A stretch of DNA of 64,000 nucleotides from Panulirus ornatus (lineage: Eukaryota; Arthropoda; Malacostraca; Decapoda; Palinuridae): contig NC_092240.1 in the NCBI RefSeq assembly GCF_036320965.1, forward strand, positions 56,484,552-56,548,551, given 5' to 3'. The notes below the pieces were generated by a model. The model saw nothing but the letters and a program-made list of their open reading frames with translations, was not told the origin of the DNA and made no database searches. Every line of letters starts with the position of its first letter. The stretch's first letter is position 1. Of this stretch, positions 22,073 through 31,229 are shown piece after piece. The position numbers were made by a program, and so were the translations under genes.

Positions 22073-22107
<35 letters not shown>
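22073..22107. repeat. Poly(T), tail of the following minus-strand LINE
   Basis: About 30 T; on the minus strand this is the 3' poly(A) tail of the next RTE copy. Confidence 0.9.
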
Positions 22108-22108
<1 letters not shown>

Positions 22109-22733
22109 CTTTGTCGCTGTCTCCCGCGTTTGCGAGGTAGCGCAAGGAAACAGACGAAAGAAATGGCCCAACCCCCCCCCCCCCATACACATGTACATAC
22201 ACACGTCCAGACACGCAAATATACATACCTACACAGCTTTCCATGGTTTACCCCAGACGCTTCACATGCCTTGCTTCAATCCACTGACAGCACGTCAACC
22301 CCTGTATACCACATGACTCCAATTCACTCTATTTCTTGCCCTCCTTTCACCCTCCTGCATGTTCAGGCCCCGATCACACAAAATCTTTTTCACTCCATCT
22401 TTCCACCTCCAATTTGGTCTCCCTCTTCTCCTCGTTCCCTCCACCTCCGACACATATATCCTCTTGGTCAATCTCTCCTCACTCATTCTCTCCATGTGCC
22501 CAAACCATTTCAAAACACCCTCTTCTGCTCTCTCGACCACGCTCTTTTTATTTCCACACATCTCTCTTACCCTTACGTTACTTACTCGATCAAACCACCT
22601 CACACCACACATTGTCCTCAAACATCTCATTTCCAGCACATCCATCCTCCTGCGCACATCTCTATCCATAGCCCACGCCTCGCAACCATACAGCATTGTT
22701 GGAACCACTATTCCCTCAAACATACCCATTATA
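22108..22733 (-). mobile_element. RTE LINE copy 3, strongly 5'-truncated
   Basis: Minus-strand sense: the 155-codon frame at 22,762-22,295 gives MGMFEGIVVPTMLYGCEAWA, RCLRTMCGVRWFD, VLKWFGHMERM and GRPNWRWKDGVKKIL through to the normal ORF end. The 3' UTR (22,108-22,294) lacks the central ~240 bp present in copies 1 and 2. Truncated at 22,733, where a palindromic AT-rich stretch follows. Confidence 0.9.
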
Positions 22734-22743
22734 CAAACATACC

Positions 22744-22785
22744 CATATACAAACATATACAAACATATGTATATGTTTGTATATG
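22744..22785. repeat. Perfect 17-bp inverted repeat, 8-base loop
   Basis: CATATACAAACATATAC (22,744-22,760) and its exact reverse complement (22,769-22,785) flank AAACATAT. It lies exactly at the truncation point of LINE copy 3. Confidence 0.9.
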
Positions 22786-22789
22786 TATA

Positions 22790-22930
22790 TGAATGTATAT
22801 GCTGATGTGTATATGTATGTATATGTGTGTGTATGGGTGTTTATGTTTATATATGAGTGGATTTGCCATTCTTCGTCTGTTTCCTAGCACTACCTGCCTA
22901 ATGTAGAAAACAGAAATTAAGTACAATGGA
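22790..22930 (+). mobile_element. 3' end of a tail-sharing family (variant C2)
   Basis: TGGGTGTTTATGTTTATATA, then ATTCTTCGTCTGTTTCCTAG, CACTACCTGCC and a degenerate A-rich end. The inverted relative is at 57,985-58,105. It resembles the RTE LINE 3' end but belongs to a distinct subfamily. Confidence 0.6.
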
Positions 22931-22931
22931 A

Positions 22932-22933
<2 letters not shown>

Positions 22934-23003
<70 letters not shown>
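22934..23003. repeat. (AT)n microsatellite
   Basis: About 35 AT units between two retroelements. Confidence 0.97.
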
Positions 23004-23006
<3 letters not shown>

Positions 23007-23232
23007 ATGTCATACTATTCGCCATTTCCCGCGATAGCGAGGTAGCGTTAAGAACAGAGGACATGGCCTTTGAGGGAATATCCTCACCTGGCCCTCTTCT
23101 CTGTTCCTTCTTTTGGAAAATTAAAAAAAAAGCGAGAGGGGAGGATTTCCAGCCCCCCGCTCCCTTCCCTTTTAGTCGCCTTCTACGACACGCAGGGAAT
23201 ACGTGGGAAGTATTCTTTCTCCCCTATCCCCT
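23004..23232 (-). mobile_element. SINE-like family B copy, inverted
   Basis: CATACTATTCGCCATTTCCC, GCGAGGTAGCGTTAAGAACA, the CTGTTCCTTCTTTTGGAAAA block, AGTCGCCTTCTACGACACGC and TATTCTTTCTCCCCTATCCC. The full element is in reverse orientation, flanked by AT repeats on both sides. Confidence 0.85.
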
Positions 23233-23296
23233 ATATATATATATATATACACACATATATATACATACATATATATATACATATATATATATATAT
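23233..23296. repeat. (AT)n/(ACAT)n microsatellite
   Basis: Alternating purine-pyrimidine tract between family B and the next element. Confidence 0.9.
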
Positions 23297-23660
23297 GATC
23301 GGCGTTTCCCCACATTAGAGAGGCAGCGTCAACAAGAGAAAAACAAAGGCCGCACTCGCCCACATCCACTCTCCAGCCGCCACGTGCAACGCACCGAAAA
23401 CACAGCCCCCCGTCCACAACCAGGCCCCACATACCCTTCCATGCTCCCCCCTGGCAGCTTCACACCCCCTGGTTCAGCTCCCAGAAAGCACGTCGACCCA
23501 TGTATACCACCTCGCTCCAATTCACTCCATCCCGAGCACGCCCCTCACCCTCCTGCATGTTCAGGCCCCGATCACTCAAAATCATTTTCATACCATCTTT
23601 CCATCTTTGATTTGGCCGTTCCCTTCTCACTGTCCCCTTCACTTCTGAAATCAGCTACTA
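23297..23660 (-). mobile_element. 3' end of a third RTE subfamily
   Basis: The 60-codon minus frame at 23,642-23,460 reads RRERPNQRWKDGMKMILSDR, MQEGEGRARDGVNW and SEVVYMGRRAF, the RTE ORF C-terminus with subfamily-specific differences. Its 3' UTR is GC-richer than its relatives (GCCACGTGCAACGCACCG, CCCCCTGGCAGCTTCAC). It ends with a GGCGTTTCCCCACATTAG variant of the shared tail. Confidence 0.75.
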
Positions 23661-23662
23661 GC

Positions 23663-23695
<33 letters not shown>

Positions 23696-23702
23696 TTTTT
23701 TT
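23661..23702. repeat. (AT)n plus poly(T)
   Basis: Tail of the next minus-strand LINE followed by AT units at the junction. Confidence 0.9.
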
Positions 23703-24243
23703 CATACTTTGTCGCTGTCTCCCGCGTTTGCGAGGTAGCGCAAGGAAACAGACGAAAGAAATGGCCCAACCCCCCCCCCATACACATGTACATACACACG
23801 TCCACACACGCAAATATACATACCTACACAGCTTTCCATGGTTTACCCCAGACGCTTCACATGCCTTGATTCAATCCACTGACAGCACGTCAACCCCTGT
23901 ATACCACATGACTCCAATTCACTCTATTCCTTGCCCTCCTTTCACCCTCCTGCATGTTCAGGCCCCGATCACACAAAATCTTTTTCACTCCATCTTTCCA
24001 CCTCCAATTTGGTCTCCCTCTTCTCCTCGTTCCCTCCACCTCCGACACATATATCCTCTTGGTCAATCTCTCCTCACTCATTCTCTCCATGTGCCCAAAC
24101 CATTTCAAAACACCCTCTTCTGCTCTCTCAACCACGCTCTTTTTATTTCCACACATCTCTCTTACCCTTACGTTACTTACTCGATCAAACCACCTCACAC
24201 CACACATTGTCCTCAAACATCTCATTTCCAGCACATCCATCCT
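23703..24243 (-). mobile_element. RTE LINE copy 4, strongly 5'-truncated
   Basis: Nearly identical to copy 3 in both 3' UTR (with the same internal deletion) and ORF end. The 164-codon minus frame ends at 23,890 and includes MRCLRTMCGVRWFDRVSN, VLKWFGHMERM and RRRGRPNWRWKDG. Truncated at MDVLEM, where (AT)n takes over. Confidence 0.9.
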
Positions 24244-24246
24244 CCA

Positions 24247-24280
<34 letters not shown>
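24244..24280. repeat. (AT)n plus poly(T)
   Basis: Junction between truncated copy 4 and the tail of copy 5. Confidence 0.9.
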
Positions 24281-25494
24281 TTGCCGCTGTCTCCCACGTT
24301 TGCGAGGTAGCGCAAGGAAACAGACGAAAGAAATGGCCCAACCCACCCCCATACACATGTATATACATACGTCCACACACGCAAATATACATACCTACAC
24401 AGCTTTCCATGGTTTACCCCAGACGCTTCACATGCCCTGATTCAATCCACTGACAGCACGTCAACCCCGGTATACCACATCGATCCAATTCACTCTATTC
24501 CTTGCCCTCCTTTCACCCTCCTGCATGTTCAGGCCCCGATCACACAAAATCTTTTTCACTCCATCTTTCCACCTCCAATTTGGTCTCCCACTTCTCCTCG
24601 TTCCCTCCGCCTCCGACACATATATCCTCTTGGTCAATCTTTCCTCACTCATTCTCTCCATGTGCCCAAACCATTTCAAAACACCCTCTTCTGCTCTCTC
24701 AACCACGCTCTTTTTATTTCCACACATCTCTCTTACCCTTATGTTACTTACTCAATCAAACCACCTCACACCACATATTGTCCTCAAACATCTCATTTCC
24801 AACACATCCACCCTCCTGTGCACAACTCTATCCATAGCCCACGCCTCGCAACCATACAACATTGTTGGAACCACTATTCCTTCGAACATACCCATTTTTG
24901 CTTTCCGAGATAATGTTCTCGACTTCCAAACATTCTTCAAGGCTCCCAGAATTTTTGCCCCCTCCCCCACCCTATGATTCACTTCCGCTTCCATGGTTCC
25001 ATCCGCTGCCAGATCCACTCCCAGATATCTAAAACACTTCACTTCCTCCAGCTTTTCTCCCTTCAAACTTACCTCCCAATTGACTTGACCCTCAACCCTA
25101 CTGTACCTAATAACCTTGCTCTTATTCACATTTACTCTTAACTTTCTTCTTTCACACACTTTACCAAACGCAGTCACCAGCTTCTGCAGTTTCTTACATG
25201 AATCAGCCACCAGCGCTGTATCATCAGCGAACAACAACTGACTCACTTCCCAAGCTCTCTCATCCACAACAGACTTCATACTTGCCCCTCTTTCCAAAAC
25301 TCTTGCATTCACCTCCCTAACAACCCCATCCATAAACAAATTAAACAACCATGGAGACATCGCACACCCCTGCCACACACCTACATTCACTGAGAACCAA
25401 TCACTTTCCTCTCTTCCTACACGTACACATGCCTTACAGCCTCAATAAAAACTTTTCACTGCTTCTAACAACTTTCCTCCCACACCATATATTC
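24281..25494 (-). mobile_element. RTE LINE copy 5, RT C-terminal two thirds
   Basis: Minus frames 25,390-24,752 (212 codons) and 24,727-24,461 carry NVGVWQGCAMSPWLFN, the LLFADDTALVADS motif, NKSKVIRYSRVEG, VDLAADGTMEAEV, YGCEAWAMDRV, then WFGHMERM and SGRPNWRWKDG. One break lies between the frames near 24,730-24,750. The 3' UTR has the same internal deletion as copies 3 and 4. Its 5' end abuts a short (AT)n and faces copy 6 head to head. Confidence 0.92.
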
Positions 25495-25495
25495 T

Positions 25496-25511
25496 TATAT
25501 ATATATATATA
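25496..25511. repeat. Short (AT)n between head-to-head LINE copies
   Basis: About 14-16 bases of AT separate the minus-strand copy 5 and the plus-strand copy 6. Confidence 0.9.
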
Positions 25512-26336
25512 AGTTTTTATCGAGGATGTAAGGCATGTGTACGTGTAGGAAGAGAGGAAAGTGATTGGTTCTCAGTGAATGTAGGTTTGCGGCAGGGGTG
25601 TGAGATGTCCCCATGGTTGTTTAATTTGTTTATGGATGGGGTTGTTAGGGAGGTAAATGCAAGAGTTTTGGAAAGAGGGGCAAGTATGAAGTCTGTTGGG
25701 GATGAGAGAGCTTGGGAAGTGAGTCAGTTGTTGTTCGCTGATGATACAGCGCTGGTGGCTGATTCATGTGAGAAACTGCAGAAGCTGGTGACTGAGTTTG
25801 GTAAAGTGTGTGAAAGAGAAAGTGGTGAAAGCTTTGTGTAAGACGAAATGTGGCAAAGCAGCTAGAGTGGATGGTGGTATTTCAGCTGAATTTCTGTAGA
25901 AAGGGGATGATTGTGTCGGTGATTGGCTAGTTAGGATTTTCATTGTATGCATGTATCATGTTGAACTGCATGAGGATTAACAGAATACATATATGGCCAT
26001 TTTATAAAAGTATGGGGTGCAAAGGTGAGTCATCAAACTACAGAGGTATAAGTTTAATTGTATCAGGAAAGTTGCATGTGAGAATGGTGATTGAGAAGAT
26101 GAAGGCATGTATAGAGCATCAGATTGGGGAGGAACATGGTAGAGTCACAAGTGGTAGAGGATGTGCAGATCAGGTGTTTGCTATAAAGAATATGTGTACA
26201 GAATTATTAGAGAAACAGAAGGATTTGTATTTAACATTTATAGATCTAGAGAAATCATATGATGGGTTGATAGAGATTTCTTGTGGAAGGTCTTAAGAAT
26301 AAATGGTGTGGGAGGAAAGTTGTTAGAAGCAGTGAA
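25511..26336 (+). repeat. Tandem duplication unit A (826 bp)
   Basis: Palm and FADD sequence of young RTE type followed, from about 25,820, by about 500 bp of degenerate older RTE sequence. The second half is repeated at 26,643-27,141 and at 30,188-30,690. Confidence 0.9.
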
Positions 26337-27159
26337 AAGTTTTTATCGAGGATGTAAGGCATGTGTACGTGTAGGAAGAGAGGAAAGTGATTGGTTCTCA
26401 GTGAATGTAGGTTTGCGGCAGGGGTGTGAGATGTCCCCATGGTTGTTTAATTTATTTATGGATGGGGTGGTTAGGGAGGTAAATGCAAGTTTGGAGAGTG
26501 GGGCAAGTATGCTGTCTGTTGGGGATGAGAGAGCTTGGGAAGTGAGTCAGTTGTTGTTCGCTGATGATACAGCGCTGGTGGCTGATTCATGTGAGAAACT
26601 GCAGAAGCTGGTGACTGAGTTTGGAAAAGTGTGTGAAAGAGAAAGTGGTGAAAGCTTTGTGTAAGACGAAATGTGGCAAAGCAGCTAGAGTGGATGGTGG
26701 TATTTCAGCTGAATTTCTGTAGAAAGGGGATGATTGTGTCGGTGATTGGCTAGTTAGGATTTTCATTGTATGCATGTATCATGTTGAACTGCATGAGGAT
26801 TAACAGAATACATATATGGCCATTTTATAAAAGTATGGGGTGCAAAGGTGAGTCATCAAACTACAGAGGTATAAGTTTAATTGTATCAGGAAAGTTGCAT
26901 GTGAGAATGGTGATTGAGAAGATGAAGGCATGTATAGAGCATCAGATTGGGGAGGAACATGGTAGAGTCACAAGTGGTAGAGGATGTGCAGATCAGGTGT
27001 TTGCTATAAAGAATATGTGTACAGAATTATTAGAGAAACAGAAGGATTTGTATTTAACATTTATAGATCTAGAGAAATCATATGATGGGTTGATAGAGAT
27101 TTCTTGTGGAAGGTCTTAAGAATAAATGGTGTGGGAGGAAAGTTGTTAGAAGCAGTGAA
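26337..27159 (+). repeat. Tandem duplication unit B (823 bp)
   Basis: Second copy, 3 bp shorter because AAGAGTTTTGG is AAGTTTGG-like here. Its last ~500 bp encode the same 117-residue remnant (starting MYACIMLNCMRINRIHIWPF) as unit A and as 30,312-30,665, with no difference seen. Confidence 0.9.
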
Positions 27160-28345
27160 AAGTTTTTATCGAGGATGTAAGGCATGTGTACGTGTAGGAA
27201 GAGAGGAAAGTGATTGGTTCTCAGTGAATGTAGGTTTGCGGCAGGGGGGTGTGATGTCTCCATGGTTGTTTAATTTGTTTATGGATGGGGTTGTTAGGGA
27301 GGTAAATGCAAGAGTTTTGGAAAGAGGGGCAAGTATGAAGTCTGTTGGGGATGAGAGAGCTTGGGAAGTGAGTCAGTTGTTGTTCGCTGATGATACAGCG
27401 CTGGTGGCTGATTCATGTGAGAAACTGCAGAAGCTGGTGACTGAGTTTGGTAAAGTGTGTGAAGAAGAAAGTTAAGAGTAAATGTGAATAAGAGCAAGGT
27501 TATTAGGTACAGTAGGGTTGAGGGTCAAGTCAATTGGGAGGTGAGTTTGAATGGAGAAAAACTGGAGGAAGTGAAGTGTTTTAGATATCTGGGAGTGGAT
27601 CTGGCAGCGGATGGAACCATGGAAGCGGAGGTGATCATAGGGTGGGGGAGGGGGCGAAAATCTGGGGGCCTTGAAGAATGTGTGGAAGTCGAGAACATTA
27701 TCTCGGAAAGCAAAAATGGGTCTGTTTGAAGGAATAGTGGTTCCAACAATGTTGTATGGTTGCGAGGCGTGGGCTATGGATAGAGTTGTGCGCAGGAGGA
27801 TGGATGTGCTGGAAATGAGATGTTTGAGGACAATGTGTGGTGTGAGGTGGTTTGATCGAGTGAGTAACGTAAGGGTAAGAGAGATGTGTGGAAATAAAAA
27901 GAGCGTGGTTGAGAGAGCAGAAGAGGGTGTTTTGAAGTGGTTTGGGCACATGGAGAGGATGAGTGAGGAAAGATTGACCAAGAGGATATATGTGTCGGAG
28001 GTGGAGGGAGCAAGGAGAAGAGGGAGACCAAATTGGAGGTGGAAAGATGGAGTGAAAAAGATTTTGTGTGATCGGGGCCTGAACATGCAGGAGGGTGAAA
28101 GGAGGGCAAGGAATAGAGTGAATTGGAGCGATGTGGTATACCGGGGTTGACGTGCTGTCAGTGGATTGAATCCGGGCATGTGAAGCGTCTGGGGTAAACC
28201 ATGGAAAGCTGTGTAGGTATGTATATTTGCGTGTGTGGACGTATGTATATACATGTGTATGGGGGGGATTGGGCCATTTCTTTCGTCTGTTTCCTTGCGC
28301 TACCTCGCAAACGCGGGAGACAGCGACAAAGTATAAAAAAAAAAA

Positions 28346-28349
<4 letters not shown>

Positions 28350-28430
<81 letters not shown>
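28350..28430. repeat. (AT)n microsatellite
   Basis: About 40 AT units directly after the poly(A) of copy 6. Confidence 0.97.
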
Positions 28431-28672
28431 CCCTGGGGATAGGGGAGAAAGAATACTTCCCACGTATTCCCTGCGTGTCGTAGAAGGCGACTAAAAGGGA
28501 AGGGAGCGGGGGGCTGGAAATCCTCCCCTCTCATTTTTTTTTTTTTTTCAATTTTCCAAAAGAAGGAACAGAGAAGGGGGCCAGGTGAGGATATTCCCTC
28601 TAAGGCCCAGTCCTCTGTTTTTAACGCTACCTTGCTAATGCGGGAAATGGTGAATAGTATGAAAAAAAAAGA
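28431..28672 (+). mobile_element. SINE-like family B copy
   Basis: Forward orientation: GGGGATAGGGGAGAAAGAAT, CGTGTCGTAGAAGGCGACTA, the CTGGAAATCCTCCCC block, CAGAGAAGGGGGCCAGGTGA, AACGCTACCTTGCTAATGCG and a poly(A) end. Confidence 0.88.
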
Positions 28673-28690
28673 ATATATATATATATATTT
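28673..28690. repeat. Short (AT)n
   Basis: AT units plus T-rich sequence separating two inverted family B copies. Confidence 0.85.
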
Positions 28691-28929
28691 TTTTTCTTTT
28701 TCATACTATTCGCCATTTCCCGCGATAGTGAGGTAGCGTTAAGAACAGAGGACTTGGCCTTTGAGGGAATATCCTCACCTGGCCCTCTTCTCTGTTCCCT
28801 CTTTTGGAAAATTAAAAAAAAAAAAACGAGAGGGGAGGATTTCCAGCCCTCCGCTCCCTTCCCTTTTAGTCGCCTTCTACGACACGCAGGGAATACGTTG
28901 GAAGTATTCTTTCTCCCCTATCCTCAGGG

Positions 28930-28930
<1 letters not shown>
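28691..28930 (-). mobile_element. SINE-like family B copy, inverted
   Basis: Reverse orientation relative to 28,431-28,672, so the pair forms an inverted repeat of about 235-bp arms with tails facing each other across about 40 bases of A/T-rich spacer. Confidence 0.88.
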
Positions 28931-28966
<36 letters not shown>

Positions 28967-28972
28967 TTTTTT
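28931..28972. repeat. (AT)n plus poly(T)
   Basis: Junction tract between two family B copies. Confidence 0.88.
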
Positions 28973-29199
28973 TCAAACTATTCGCCATTTCCCGCATTAG
29001 CGAGGTAGCGTTAAGAACAGAGGACTGGGCCTTTTTCGGAATATCCTCACCTGGCCCCCCTCTGTTCCTTCTTTTGGAAAATTAAAAAAAAACGAGAGGG
29101 GAGGATTTCCAGCCCCCCGCTCCCTCCCCTTTTAGTCGCCTTCTACGACACGCAGGGAATACGTGGGAAGTATTCTTAATCCCCTATCCCCAGGGATAA

Positions 29200-29202
<3 letters not shown>
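28973..29202 (-). mobile_element. SINE-like family B copy, inverted
   Basis: Third family B copy in a row: CCATTTCCCGCATTAGCGAG, GTTAAGAACAGAGGACTGGG, AGTCGCCTTCTACGACACGC and CCCCTATCCCCAGGGATA. Confidence 0.88.

Positions 29203-29272
<70 letters not shown>
29203..29272. repeat. (AT)n microsatellite
   Basis: About 33 AT units. Confidence 0.97.
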
Positions 29273-29274
<2 letters not shown>

Positions 29275-29330
29275 GGTTGGGCCATTCTTTCATCTGTTTC
29301 CTTGCGCTACCTCGCAAACACAGGAGGCAT
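29273..29330 (+). mobile_element. RTE LINE 3'-terminal fragment
   Basis: GGGTTGGGCCATTCTTTCAT, CTGTTTCCTTGCGCTACCTC and GCAAACACAGGAGG form the terminal ~58 bp of the LINE 3' UTR, cut off before the tail. Confidence 0.75.
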
Positions 29331-29838
29331 TTGACCAAAACATTTCAATACACTCTTCTGCTCTCTCAACCACACTCTTTTTATTACCACACATCTCTCT
29401 TACCTTTTCATTACTTACTCAATCAAACCATCTCACACCAAATATTGCCCTCAAACATCTCATTTCCAACACACCCACCCTCCTTTGCACAACCCTATCT
29501 ATAGCCCACGCCTTACAACCATATAACATTGTTAGAACCACTATTCCTTCAAACATATCCATTATTGTTTTCCGAGATAGCGTTCTCGACTTCCACACAT
29601 TCTTCAACGCTCCCAGAACCTTTGCCCCCTCCCCCACCCTGTGACTCACTTCCACTTCCATGGTTCTGTCCGCTGCCAAATCCACTCTTAGATATCTAAA
29701 ACACTTCACTTCCTCCACTTTTTCTCCATTCAAACTTACCTCCCAATTAACTCTTCCCCCAACCCAACTGAACCTGATAACCTTGCTCTTATTCACATTT
29801 ACTCTCAGCTTTCCTCGTTCACACATGCCCATGCCATC
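29331..29838 (-). mobile_element. RTE LINE fragment, RT C-terminal part
   Basis: The 137-codon minus frame at 29,832-29,419 starts after the FADD region: KLRVNVNKSKVIRFS, GGRVNWEVSLNGEKVEEVK, VDLAADRTMEVEVS, YGCKAWAIDRVVQRR and MRCLRAIFGVRWFD. More diverged than copies 1-6. Truncated on both sides. Confidence 0.85.
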
Positions 29839-29839
29839 T

Positions 29840-30930
29840 CAGCTAACATTAACAAAATAATGGCTGGGAGATGTATGAGAGAAAATAGCAGGAGGTCAAT
29901 AGGAAGGTGCAGGGTGAGTGAGTTTCAGTGAAGTAAATGTCAGGGACAATAAGAGGATGTTTTGGAAAGAGGTTTTAGTATGCAAAAAACAAGAGAACAT
30001 ATGGGAACATTATTGAAGTGGATAAATGGGGGAAGTGGTAACAGTTAGTGAAGAAGTGAAGAGGATATGGAGTGAGTATTTCGAAGGACTGTTCAATGTA
30101 TTTGATGATAGGTTGACAGATGTAGGATGCTTGGATCAGGATGGTTTGTAAAGTAAGAGAGTCACGGGGAGTAGTTTGGTGAAAAGAGAAGTGGTGAAAG
30201 CTTTGTGTAAGACGAAATGTGGCAAAGCAGCTAGAGTGGATGGTGGTATTTCAGCTGAATTTCTGTAGAAAGGGGATGATTGTGTCGGTGATTGGCTAGT
30301 TAGGATTTTCATTGTATGCATGTATCATGTTGAACTGCATGAGGATTAACAGAATACATATATGGCCATTTTATAAAAGTATGGGGTGCAAAGGTGAGTC
30401 ATCAAACTACAGAGGTATAAGTTTAATTGTATCAGGAAAGTTGCATGTGAGAATGGTGATTGAGAAGATGAAGGCATGTATAGAGCATCAGATTGGGGAG
30501 GAACATGGTAGAGTCACAAGTGGTAGAGGATGTGCAGATCAGGTGTTTGCTATAAAGAATATGTGTACAGAATTATTAGAGAAACAGAAGGATTTGTATT
30601 TAACATTTATAGATCTAGAGAAATCATATGATGGGTTGATAGAGATTTCTTGTGGAAGGTCTTAAGAATAAATGGTGTGGGAGGAAAGTTGATGGAAGCA
30701 GAGAAAAGCTTTTACCAAGGGTGCAAGGCATGTGTACAAGTAGGAGAGTAGAGTGAGTAGTTCCAGGTGAAAGTTCGTCTGTGGTTAGGGATGTGATTGA
30801 GTTTTAAGGGAGGTAACTGCAAGAGTCTTGGAGAAGGGGGCAAGTATGCAGTCTGTGGGGGATGAGAGGGCCTGGGAAGTGAGTCATTTGTTTACGTGAG
30901 AAAAACAGACAACAGGCGGCCTGGTTGGCC
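29840..30930 (+). mobile_element. Degenerate RTE LINE, linker and RT N-terminal half
   Basis: The pre-RT linker is recognisable at 29,870-30,180. Then come VKALCKTKCGKAARVDGG, a stop, CVGDWLVRIFIVCMYH, SSNYRGISLI, EHQIGEEHGRVTSGRGCADQ, LYLTFIDLEKSYDG and palm remnants to about 30,900, with many stops and shifts. Its segment 30,188-30,690 appears to be the source of the old half of the tandem units in copy 6. Confidence 0.82.
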
Positions 30931-31085
30931 CATGACTGAGTTGTCTGAAAAAAAAAGACATGAAAATTTAATTTCACTCATTACATTTTTAAGCTATCAC
31001 TGACTCCCCACTGCTGCACATTACCCTTCTAATGTCCTTATTACCGTTGTCATTTATATGTTTATTTCTGGCTTTTTTCTCAAAA
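30931..31085. other. Unassigned spacer
   Basis: Contains an A-run at 30,949-30,957 and T-rich sequence. No element assigned with confidence. Confidence 0.4.
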
Positions 31086-31222
31086 TTGTTATTATTATTA
31101 TACTTTGTCACTGTCTCCCGCATTTGCGAGGTAGCACAAGGAAATAGATGAAAGAATTGACCAACCCACCCACATGCACTTGTATATACATAAATGCTCA
31201 CACACGCACATATACATACCTG
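31086..31222 (-). mobile_element. Isolated RTE LINE 3' end
   Basis: (TTA)n then CTTTGTCACTGTCTCCCGCA, GCGAGGTAGCACAAGGAAAT, CCAACCCACCCACATGCAC and a GTATATACATA stretch. Only the last ~135 bp are present, as expected from very early termination of reverse transcription. Confidence 0.8.
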
Positions 31223-31229
31223 AATTTAT

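Larger units (their letters stand above)
19395..22075 (+). mobile_element. Old RTE LINE with endonuclease, RT and 3' UTR, carrying nested inserts
   Basis: The only copy here with a readable endonuclease. At 19,395-19,440 it reads FEERNLGVLALS. After a stop the frame at 19,550-19,960 gives VVVCVIESKDV, VIISVFAPGHEKKA and the metal-binding-site motif VLVIGDLNAKASN. The pre-RT linker follows at 20,637-20,760. After a tRNA-like SINE, the RT resumes at 20,937 with the LRQGCEMSPWLFNLF motif, an altered FTNDTALVAD, then the C-terminal region (21,614-21,844: EERLTKRIYVSEVEG, SGRPNWRWKNG) and a 3' UTR to about 22,070. Family knowledge: an APE-like endonuclease nicks the target and the RT primes there. 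The copy is inactive through stops, frameshifts and loss of the RT N-terminal half. Confidence 0.82.
25511..28350 (+). mobile_element. RTE LINE copy 6 with internal tandem duplication
   Basis: Plus-strand RT that starts at the palm (FYRGCKACVRVGREE), passes FADD at 25,734-25,745, then jumps back to pre-RT sequence. It repeats palm and FADD at 26,557-26,568, jumps back again, and on the third pass (FADD at 27,383-27,394) continues normally through VDLAADGTMEAEV, a frameshift at about 27,640-27,670, YGCEAWAMDRVVRRR, WFGHMERM and GRPNWRWKDG to the ORF end at about 28,150. A short 3' UTR and poly(A) at 28,336-28,349 follow. Confidence 0.9.

Noticed and set aside
23063..23869. A 268-codon plus frame
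   Set aside because: It runs through an inverted family B copy, microsatellites and antisense LINE UTR; no single element or domain supports it.
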